Origin: Oscillospiraceae bacterium Marseille-Q3528 | GTDB taxonomy: Bacteria > Bacillota > Clostridia > Lachnospirales > Lachnospiraceae | DNA length: 12,141 nt | Direction of reading: 5' to 3' | NCBI GenBank assembly: GCA_018223385.1 | Contig: JAGTTR010000029.1 | Location: forward strand, 1-12,141 | In this document: positions 6,826 to 12,141 of the stretch, piece by piece | Numbering within the stretch: the first letter of the stretch is position 1 | Layout of the letters: the number at the start of each line of letters is the position of its first letter | Program-made: the position numbers and the translations under genes | The notes under the pieces: model-generated | Told to the model about the DNA's origin: nothing | Database searches by the model: none | What the model saw: the letters and a program-made list of their open reading frames with translations, nothing else

Positions 6826-7430
6826 ACATTGCCTTTTAGATCATCCTCTGTCTTCTGCCATCCCCCGGCATTCTTTGTATCCTCTCTTTCCTGTGCCCTT
6901 CATGCATCTTCTGTGTATCTTTTATACACCTCCTGTACGTCTTATATATATCACCTGTACACCTTCTAATTTCTCTTTATTTCTATTTTGTATATCTCCA
7001 TGTACTCTTCCATGTCTGATACATATTATCTCTGATTTCTCCATATACGCAGTCACAGGCATGTGTCATTTTTAAGATTTTCAATGTCAACAACATGTCA
7101 AATATAACACAATTCCCATTTTTTCATCTGTTTCTATCCCCTTCGTCTACAGTTACCATCCATTTTCTCCGCTTCCTTCCACCTCCATCTGCCTCCATCT
7201 GCCTTTACCTCCCCCCTCATTCCCAGCCAGAGGATATTTTCAACCTCGCTTCCGCTGCATACTCCCCATAACACAGCCTTCCCTACCGCATGATTCTTCC
7301 CACCAGGACAACCCTTTTCAGGGCAACACGCTCTCCAGAGCAATGTTCTCTCTGTCGCTGCTGCGCTTTCCATGCATTTTCCATTCTGCCTCAACTGTGA
7401 AAAGTCCTGCCCTGTTCCGGTTGGTTAAGG
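6826..7430. other. Pyrimidine-rich intergenic stretch with no credible gene
   Basis: About 600 bases separate two convergent terminators. The plus strand is strongly rich in C and T throughout. Open frames here (plus to 7075; minus 7134-7394) lack ribosome binding sites and family-like sequence, so I annotate none. Small-scale structure includes a GTGTAT/ATACAC hairpin (6913-6929), the direct repeat TGTCAA at 7085 and 7096 (11-base period), and a 10-base tandem duplication CCTCCATCTG at 7182-7201. No sigma-54 site was seen. It may be a decayed gene or simple spacer. Confidence 0.6.
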
Positions 7431-7471
7431 CACAAAAAAAGAGCCGCCCCCACACAGGGGCGACCCTTTTT
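7431..7471 (-). terminator. Bidirectional terminator after the permease gene
   Basis: CGCCCC (7445-7450) and GGGGCG (7457-7462) form the core stem, extended to about 10 bp with G-U pairs when read on the minus strand. A T7 run follows on that strand, and a T5 run follows on the plus strand. It lies about 120 bases beyond the permease stop codon and probably ends that transcript. Confidence 0.87.
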
Positions 7472-7592
7472 CTAGCATTGCCAGTTATTTATAATACATG
7501 CATGATTACCTAACTAACAAATTATGTATTTCTTATGGACTGTATCCATACAAATACGGCTCATAAACGCTTTCAATATTGTGTCCTGAAAA

Positions 7593-8930
7593 TTATTTCT
7601 CTTCGCCACCAAGGCAAACCAGAACGTACAGGATGATACCTACTGCAAGGCCCCAAGCAGAACCCTTCAGGTACAGGATAGCAGCAACTACGATACCGAT
7701 TGCCTTATCCTCAGGTGTCTTCATCTCATCTACACCGATACGGCCGCATACATAACCCTGAACGATAAGTGTAAGGGAAAGGGCTGCCGGAAGGATCGGC
7801 TGTACGAAGGAAGCTACCGGAACTAATGCTACGCAGATGAAGGTCATCCAACGGAAAGTACCAACTCCGGAGAAGATGGAATCCATCTCTTCTCTACCCT
7901 TCTTATAACGCTCTGCAACTGCTGCAGTAACTGCTGCCCACAGAGGTCCGCACATTGCAACGTAAGGAGCGATAAAGGACTGAACAATATTTCTCAGTGC
8001 ACAGATCAGGTTGGAACGGTTTGCATTGAAGTCAATGTACTCGTCCTGACGTACCTCATGTGCCTCATCGATCAGAGCCTTGGAAGATACGAAGTCACCG
8101 AATGCGATAATGTAAATGGAGATAGCTGTCGGGATACAGGTAAGGAATACGCTGACTCCCGGGAAGCCTGTCGGTCCAAGAGGAGACAGTGCATTGATGA
8201 TAGCACCGAAATCCGGAATCTTGATGATAGAACCAAGTACCAGGTTCGGAGCAGGAAGCTCTCCTGTCACAGGTCCAATGATAACGGCAAGGATGATAGC
8301 CGGAAGCATTCCGAAGTTACCAAGCATCTTAGCCCATTTATACTTGAACATCCATTTCTTGAACATTGCAGAGAACAGCAGGAAGTAAGCAACCAGGGAA
8401 CCAACACCAACAGTGATCGGATACAGGTTAAATCTTCCGCCCTCTTTGAACTCACCAGCGATAGCGGAGATACCAGCACCTACCAGAATACCAGCTTTCA
8501 GAGAAGCAGGGATCCAGTTGATAACTTTCTCAGCCAGACCAGTGATACCCATAACCAGGAAGATAATACCAACCTCTAACTGCAGAGCAATCAGATGCTG
8601 ATTTCTTTCAACGCCCATCTCATACATAGTCAGGAACGCAGTTGTCAGCGGGATAGACGGTGTGATCCAACCAGGAACCACCGGGTCACCCAGCAGGGAG
8701 TGCATGGAATAGAAGAAACCGTTGATGATAACCATGGACCAAGCAACGTTGTAGTCAACACCCATAACCTCCTGCAGAGTAGGGATAGCTCCAAGACATG
8801 TTGCACACATCAGAATAGCCTGCAAGCACTCGGAAATCTCCCATCTGTAATGTACGAACGGAATACGGATCTTAAATATCCCGGCAGGGATATAAGGCTG
8901 CTCCGCGCCGTACTCTCTTTTCATAGCCAT
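7593..8930 (-). CDS. Multi-pass inner-membrane permease, substrate unknown
   Basis: A 445-residue hydrophobic protein with roughly 12 or more membrane segments, for example near residues 36-56, 64-82, 115-135, 170-192, 205-225, 258-282, 360-385 and 415-440, and a cytoplasm-like N-terminus. The overall layout, with DPVVPGWITPSIPL early, a Gly-rich GILVGAGISAIAGEF block and a polar loop containing DEYIDFNANRSNL, recalls the UraA/SulP-type (SLC23/SLC26-like) fold, but the nucleobase-permease signature is absent, so the family is tentative. ATG at 8930 is preceded by GGAGGAG with 7-base spacing. It has its own sigma-54 promoter and is divergent from the alcohol dehydrogenase gene. Shared regulation with abfD makes 4-hydroxybutyrate or a related carboxylate the best guess for the substrate. 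That is inference from context. Confidence 0.88.
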   Translation of the reverse strand: MAMKREYGAEQPYIPAGIFKIRIPFVHYRWEISECLQAILMCATCLGAIPTLQEVMGVDYNVAWSMVIINGFFYSMHSLLGDPVVPGWITPSIPLTTAFLTMYEMGVERNQHLIALQLEVGIIFLVMGITGLAEKVINWIPASLKAGILVGAGISAIAGEFKEGGRFNLYPITVGVGSLVAYFLLFSAMFKKWMFKYKWAKMLGNFGMLPAIILAVIIGPVTGELPAPNLVLGSIIKIPDFGAIINALSPLGPTGFPGVSVFLTCIPTAISIYIIAFGDFVSSKALIDEAHEVRQDEYIDFNANRSNLICALRNIVQSFIAPYVAMCGPLWAAVTAAVAERYKKGREEMDSIFSGVGTFRWMTFICVALVPVASFVQPILPAALSLTLIVQGYVCGRIGVDEMKTPEDKAIGIVVAAILYLKGSAWGLAVGIILYVLVCLGGEEK

Positions 8931-8965
8931 AAATATTCTCCTCCTTATAAGTTATTGTTTATGAG

Positions 8966-8991
8966 CTTTGCTATCTATATATATAGCAAAG
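8966..8991. repeat. 9-bp palindrome over the permease -12 element and start site
   Basis: CTTTGCTAT (8966-8974) and ATAGCAAAG (8983-8991) are exact inverse complements with an 8-base AT-rich spacer. On the minus strand the arm at 8983-8991 contains the -12 TTGCT element, and the other arm falls at the predicted transcription start (about 8974). It could be an operator or a 5' mRNA hairpin, or simply AT-rich coincidence. Confidence 0.5.
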
Positions 8992-9000
8992 GTGGTGCCA
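8985..9000 (-). promoter_or_regulatory. Sigma-54 promoter of the permease gene
   Basis: The minus strand reads TGGCACC-N4-TTGCT. The -24 GG (plus CC 8998-8999) and -12 GC (plus 8986-8987) are 10 bases apart. Transcription would start near 8974, about 43 bases before the ATG. Confidence 0.9.
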
Positions 9001-9133
9001 ACCGAAAGATTTTCTCAACTTTCTGCAAAAATTTTCCGATTTGTTAAAAAATGCGCAAACGCGCCATTTCTTAAGCCTTTATAAACTGGGTTTTAGTTTT
9101 TGTTTATAATCATAAATTTCTGTTTTCATTTCA

Positions 9134-9149
9134 GTTGCATAACTGCAAC
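9134..9149. promoter_or_regulatory. Perfect palindromic enhancer candidate GTTGCA-N4-TGCAAC
   Basis: A perfect 16-base dyad, GTTGCATAACTGCAAC, sits between two divergent sigma-54 promoters. It is about 142 bases from the permease -24 element and about 176 from the dehydrogenase -24 element. Similar dyads precede abfD. It is the best-formed copy of the putative activator-binding site and could serve both promoters. The T-rich DNA at 9151-9230 may help looping. Confidence 0.6.
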
Positions 9150-9233
9150 GTGTTTTTCTATGATTTTTATACTTTTTTTATTTTTTCAATAGATTTCCTT
9201 TATTTTATCAGCTCTTTTCCCGTGTTCACATTT

Positions 9234-9267
9234 GTTGCATTTTTGATTTGTGTTGCATTTTTGCATC
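9234..9267. promoter_or_regulatory. Additional GTTGCA sites upstream of the alcohol dehydrogenase
   Basis: A half-site GTTGCA (9234-9239) is followed by a near-complete dyad, GTTGCA-N4-TGCATC (9252-9267). The two GTTGCA copies are 18 bases apart. The dyad is about 58 bases upstream of the dehydrogenase -24 element, rather close but possible for an enhancer. Confidence 0.45.
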
Positions 9268-9315
9268 TATTATTTTTGTCCTTACTTCCACTATTTCCCA
9301 GGTATATTCTTATGT

Positions 9316-9331
9316 TGGCATATGTTTTGCT
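9316..9331 (+). promoter_or_regulatory. Sigma-54 promoter of the alcohol dehydrogenase gene
   Basis: TGGCATA-N4-TTGCT has GG (9317-9318) and GC (9329-9330) 10 bases apart. Transcription should begin near 9342, leaving a leader of about 76 bases. It is one consensus position weaker than the abfD promoter. Confidence 0.87.
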
Positions 9332-9417
9332 ATTTAATCATAACAGGAAAAGCCTTTTACAGGCAGTCCGTGGATGGTATCCCATCCGATCCAAGAGAAA
9401 GAAAGGCGGAGTATTTT

Positions 9418-10509
9418 ATGGCAAAAGTAATGAAGGCACCTGGCAAATACATCCAGGCTGCGGGAGAACTGAAAAATATCGGAACACATGTAAAAAACAT
9501 GGGCACCAAATTCCTTGTGATCATCAGTAAGAGAAACCAGGCAGAACACGGCGAAGAGATCAAGACTTCTCTGGAAGAAGCCGGATATGAGTGCGTATTT
9601 GAGACCTTCGGCGGCGAATGCTCTCTGGAAGAGATCGACCGTCTGATGAAGATCGGCAAAGAGGCAGAATGCAACAGCGTCATCGCTGTAGGCGGCGGCA
9701 AAGCCATCGATACCGGTAAGGCAGTTGCTGTCCGTCTGGATGTGACCGTCATTGTTGTTCCCACCATCGCATCCAACGATGCACCGTGCAGCGGCCTTTC
9801 CGTTGTATACAACGATCAGGGTGTGGTCTGCAAAGTTATCTATGGAAAGAGAAATCCCGATGTGGTTATCGTAGATACCGCCATCATCGCAAGCTCCCCG
9901 GTACGTCTCTTCGTATCCGGCATGGGCGATGCTCTTTCTACTTATTTTGAAGCAAGAGCCTGCAAGGCATCCGGTGCCCGCAACTACTGCCGCGGCACCG
10001 CCCCGAACACAGCCATCGCTATGGCAAAGCTTTGCTTTGATCTGCTGATGAAGAGCGGTGTACAGGCATTTGAGGATGTAAAGAAGGGAGAAGCTACCGA
10101 AGCTGTTGAGGATATCGCAGAGGCAGACATCCTGTTAAGCGGTGTTGGATTCGAGAGCGGCGGACTGGCTGCAGCTCACGCCATCAACGATGGATTCGCA
10201 CAGGTTCCCCAGGCACATGGCATGCTCCATGGTGAAAAGGTTGCTTATGGTACCCTCTGCCAGCTTGTTCTGGAGAAAGCACCTGCCGAAGAGTTCGACC
10301 AGGTATTCAACTTCTGCAAGACCGTTGGTCTTCCCACCAAACTTGCTGACCTTGGCATCACCAATGTCATCGACGAGGAGATCAAGGCTGTTGCTGCAGC
10401 TGCCTGCGTGAGAACCCAGTCCACCAAGAACCTTCCGTTCCCTGTAACCGAAGAAGACGTAGTGGCTGCTATCTATAAAGTAGACGAGATCGGAAGAGCC
10501 CGCGCTTAA
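9418..10509 (+). CDS. GldA-family NAD-dependent alcohol dehydrogenase, probable 4-hydroxybutyrate dehydrogenase role
   Basis: A 363-residue metal-dependent alcohol dehydrogenase whose sequence is of the glycerol dehydrogenase type. GGGKAIDTGKAVA forms the NAD-binding loop; PTIASNDAPCSGLSVVY and FVSGMGDALSTYFEARA follow, then GGLAAAHAINDGF and HGMLHGEKVAYGTL. The three metal ligands appear intact: Asp171, His254 and His271. The ATG at 9418 has GGCGGAG 6 bases upstream; the longer open frame from 9250 runs through the sigma-54 promoter and is not credible. By sequence alone it would be called glycerol dehydrogenase. Its sigma-54 promoter and shared enhancer-like sites with abfD and the permease suggest it interconverts 4-hydroxybutyrate and succinate semialdehyde, the step done by another iron-ADH subfamily in known pathways. 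That role is inference; glycerol or 1,2-diol oxidation remains possible. Confidence 0.9.
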   Translation: MAKVMKAPGKYIQAAGELKNIGTHVKNMGTKFLVIISKRNQAEHGEEIKTSLEEAGYECVFETFGGECSLEEIDRLMKIGKEAECNSVIAVGGGKAIDTGKAVAVRLDVTVIVVPTIASNDAPCSGLSVVYNDQGVVCKVIYGKRNPDVVIVDTAIIASSPVRLFVSGMGDALSTYFEARACKASGARNYCRGTAPNTAIAMAKLCFDLLMKSGVQAFEDVKKGEATEAVEDIAEADILLSGVGFESGGLAAAHAINDGFAQVPQAHGMLHGEKVAYGTLCQLVLEKAPAEEFDQVFNFCKTVGLPTKLADLGITNVIDEEIKAVAAAACVRTQSTKNLPFPVTEEDVVAAIYKVDEIGRARA

Positions 10510-10510
10510 C

Positions 10511-10556
10511 AAAAAAGAACCGACAGAGACGCAATATTCTCTGTCGGTTCTTTTTT
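10511..10556. terminator. Bidirectional terminator between the dehydrogenase gene and rpoN
   Basis: A-run plus GAACCGACAGAG (10511-10528) pairs perfectly with CTCTGTCGGTTC plus T-run (10539-10556), an 18-bp stem with a 10-base loop. It has a T6 tail in each direction and lies between convergent genes, so it should end both transcripts. Confidence 0.95.
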
Positions 10557-10561
10557 AATGA

Positions 10562-11929
10562 TTATTCACTGTATTTTCTCTCATAGGTCGTACTGATGCC
10601 CATTTCCTTGCGGTACTTGGCAACTGTCCGCCGGGAAATACAGATATTTCTGGCACTTAAGATCTCCGCGATCTCCTGATCGCTGTACGGCTTCTCATGA
10701 TTCTCATTGTCGATGAGCTCTTTGATCTTCGTCTTGACCACATCCGGGGTCTCGGCGCCGTCCTGACTCTGCAGGGCACTGGCGGAGAACAGATCCTTCA
10801 CCTTCAGCGTTCCTCTGGGGCACTGGACATATTTTCCTTTGATGCCGCGGCTGACCGTAGACACATGCATGTCAATCTTCTCTGCAATATCCGCCATCGT
10901 CATCGGTTTCAGCGGTCCATGACCGTTAAAATATTCCATCTGCCAGTCCAGGATCGCCTGGGATATCCGAAGGATCGTCATACGGCGCTGCTCCACACTG
11001 CGGATAATAAAGCGGGTGCTCTCCATCTTCCTGCGGAAATATTCCAGCAGCTCCTTATCTGTGGCCGTCTGCATCAGATTCATATAATAGGAACTGAGCT
11101 TGTAATCGCCCATCCATTTGTCATTGAGTTCAATGCTCCACTGCTGATCTTTATAGGAAAAAACAATATCCGGCGTGATATATTCCGTTCTGCCCGGGAC
11201 AATGCCCATGAGCGGACGGGGATTCAGCCGCTTGATCGCAGCAATATATTTGCGAACCTGCGTCGTCGGCAGGTTTAATTTTCTTGAAATAGAACTGATC
11301 TTTCCATTCGCCACATCTTCCAGGTGATTCAGAATAATGTCATGAATATACTCATCATCCTCCCCCAGCACTTCCAGCTGGTGAATGAGACAATGGGCAA
11401 GATCAGGTGCAAAGATACCGTCCGGTTTCAGATTGGACATGATATCCAGACACTTTTCGACAGTCTCCACCGATGTCTTTGTCATCCGGGCGACATCCTG
11501 TGTTGACATGGTAAAAAAACCGCTGGGATCCAAGCAATCGATGAGAAATTCCATGACTTTATTTTCCGCCACGGTATATTTCAGCTGATTGATCTGATCC
11601 AGCAAAAAATATTTCAATTCCAACGGGTTTTCAGAAGCAACATCATATTCTTTTTCCTTGGAACCTTCATTCCAGGCTTTGTAAGATTCTGTAGTAATAT
11701 GATCCGATACCCGGGTTGCCCCTGTACCGCTCATAGACTCCATGCCGGATCTGTCCTCACGTCCCGCCTCCGAAGCGGATACATACTCCAGCAAAGGATT
11801 TTCCAGATATTCATTCTGCAGATATTCGTTCAGTTCCATATTGTCCATCGCCAGGATCTGCAGGGACTGTATCTGATTCTGCGACATAATCTGCGACTGT
11901 TCCTGTACTGTACTATATCCAATTTCCAT
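10562..11929 (-). CDS. rpoN: RNA polymerase sigma-54 factor
   Basis: A 455-residue sigma-54, which directs RNA polymerase to -24/-12 promoters and needs an AAA+ activator to open them. The N-terminal region I is rich in Gln and Leu (QEQSQIMSQNQIQSLQILAM), the part that contacts activators. The core-binding region follows, then the helix-turn-helix TMADIAEKIDMHVSTVSRGI. Near the C-terminus the RpoN box reads SRRTVAKYRK, nearly the canonical ARRTVAKYR, and reads the -24 element. I place the start at the ATG at 11929 (MEIGYSTVQ) because GGGAG lies about 8 bases upstream; the frame extends seven codons further. It follows etfA by 86 bases on the same strand. Physical linkage to four sigma-54 promoters and an activator gene is notable, since rpoN often sits apart from its regulons. 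Confidence 0.96.
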   Translation of the reverse strand: MEIGYSTVQEQSQIMSQNQIQSLQILAMDNMELNEYLQNEYLENPLLEYVSASEAGREDRSGMESMSGTGATRVSDHITTESYKAWNEGSKEKEYDVASENPLELKYFLLDQINQLKYTVAENKVMEFLIDCLDPSGFFTMSTQDVARMTKTSVETVEKCLDIMSNLKPDGIFAPDLAHCLIHQLEVLGEDDEYIHDIILNHLEDVANGKISSISRKLNLPTTQVRKYIAAIKRLNPRPLMGIVPGRTEYITPDIVFSYKDQQWSIELNDKWMGDYKLSSYYMNLMQTATDKELLEYFRRKMESTRFIIRSVEQRRMTILRISQAILDWQMEYFNGHGPLKPMTMADIAEKIDMHVSTVSRGIKGKYVQCPRGTLKVKDLFSASALQSQDGAETPDVVKTKIKELIDNENHEKPYSDQEIAEILSARNICISRRTVAKYRKEMGISTTYERKYSE

Positions 11930-11962
11930 CAAAATGCTCCCGTTTCTCAACTAGCATAGTAA

Positions 11963-11990
11963 TGGGGCGTCCTAAAAGAAGAACGCCCCA
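11963..11990 (-). terminator. Hairpin between etfA and rpoN
   Basis: TGGGGCGT (11963-11970) and ACGCCCCA (11983-11990) pair perfectly and the stem can extend by three pairs with one G-U. No T-run follows on the minus strand, so it would be a weak terminator or a stabilising 3' structure for etfA mRNA, allowing read-through into rpoN. Confidence 0.55.
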
Positions 11991-12015
11991 CTCCATCTTT
12001 TAAGTGTTTCTCAAA

Positions 12016-12141
12016 TTAGTTCTTAGCAGCCATGTACTCTTTCAGCTTCTCTGTCAGCAGCGGAACGATCTTGTTCAGGTCGCCTACAACGCCGTAGTCT
12101 GCTACGTCGAAGATCGGAGCGGTCTCGTCCTTGTTGATCGC
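12016..12141 (-). CDS. etfA: Electron transfer flavoprotein alpha subunit, C-terminal end (partial)
   Basis: Only the last 41 codons and the stop are inside the window; the gene continues beyond the right edge. The residues include [20 protein letters not shown] followed by an amphipathic helix, LLTEKLKEY, the well-known C-terminus of ETF alpha including part of its FAD-binding end. With ETF beta it carries electrons to butyryl-CoA dehydrogenase, and in anaerobes the complex can bifurcate electrons from NADH. A bcd gene lies about 11 kb away at the left end of the window, and whether another bcd adjoins this etfA outside the window cannot be seen. Confidence 0.9.
   Translation of the reverse strand, partial: AINKDETAPIFDVADYGVVGDLNKIVPLLTEKLKEYMAAKN

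Noticed and set aside
6719..7075. Plus-strand open frame after abfT
   Set aside because: It begins inside abfT, runs through the abfT terminator, and its residues reflect pyrimidine-rich DNA rather than a protein family.
7134..7394. Minus-strand 86-residue open frame in the spacer
   Set aside because: It starts at TTG without a good ribosome binding site and its composition (Gly, Arg, Trp, Glu) mirrors purine-rich DNA.
9041..9058. Rex-like operator TTGTTAA near the permease promoter
   Set aside because: Only one half matches; the second half differs at several positions.
9135..9530. Plus-strand hydrophobic open frame before the alcohol dehydrogenase
   Set aside because: It is Phe/Leu-rich because the DNA is T-rich, crosses the sigma-54 promoter and overlaps the real gene in another frame.

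Overview
The window looks like a chromosomal segment of an anaerobic, butyrate-forming clostridium, probably Lachnospiraceae-like. The signs are butyryl-CoA dehydrogenase, an ETF subunit, 4-hydroxybutyryl-CoA dehydratase and CoA-transferase, strong AGGAGG-type ribosome binding sites and moderate GC. The organism is inferred from gene content only. No mobile element, tRNA, rRNA or CRISPR array was seen.

Layout. Left (11-1944, minus strand): an operon reading NifU-like Fe-S protein, a small CGGC-motif cysteine protein, then a butyryl-CoA dehydrogenase-type acyl-CoA dehydrogenase. Divergent from it (2211-3656, plus): a PAS/AAA+/Fis sigma-54 enhancer-binding activator starting at TTG. Then (plus) 4-hydroxybutyryl-CoA dehydratase (3882-5330) and 4-hydroxybutyrate CoA-transferase (5458-6765), separated by a hairpin. 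About 0.6 kb of pyrimidine-rich DNA without a credible gene follows. Next come a minus-strand multi-pass permease (7593-8930) and, divergent from it, a glycerol-dehydrogenase-family Fe/Zn alcohol dehydrogenase (9418-10509). At the right (minus) lie rpoN, encoding sigma-54 (10562-11929), and the 3' end of etfA (12016 to the window edge).

How it fits together. The main result is that four -24/-12 (sigma-54) promoters with exact GG-N10-GC spacing sit before the four transcription units: NifU/CGGC/bcd (1986-2001, minus), abfD-abfT (3782-3797, plus), permease (8985-9000, minus) and the alcohol dehydrogenase (9316-9331, plus). The only sigma-54 activator gene visible lies among them and rpoN is next door. 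Dyads of the form GTTGCA-N4-TGCAAC lie at enhancer-like distances upstream of abfD and in the permease/dehydrogenase divergent region. I infer a compact sigma-54 regulon for 4-hydroxybutyrate use: import (permease), exchange with succinate semialdehyde (dehydrogenase), activation to the CoA thioester (AbfT), dehydration to crotonyl-CoA (AbfD, a [4Fe-4S]/FAD enzyme), reduction to butyryl-CoA (Bcd with ETF), and Fe-S supply (NifU-like). No gene feeding the pathway from succinate or GABA is visible, so 4-hydroxybutyrate itself, or a compound yielding it, may be the inducer and substrate.
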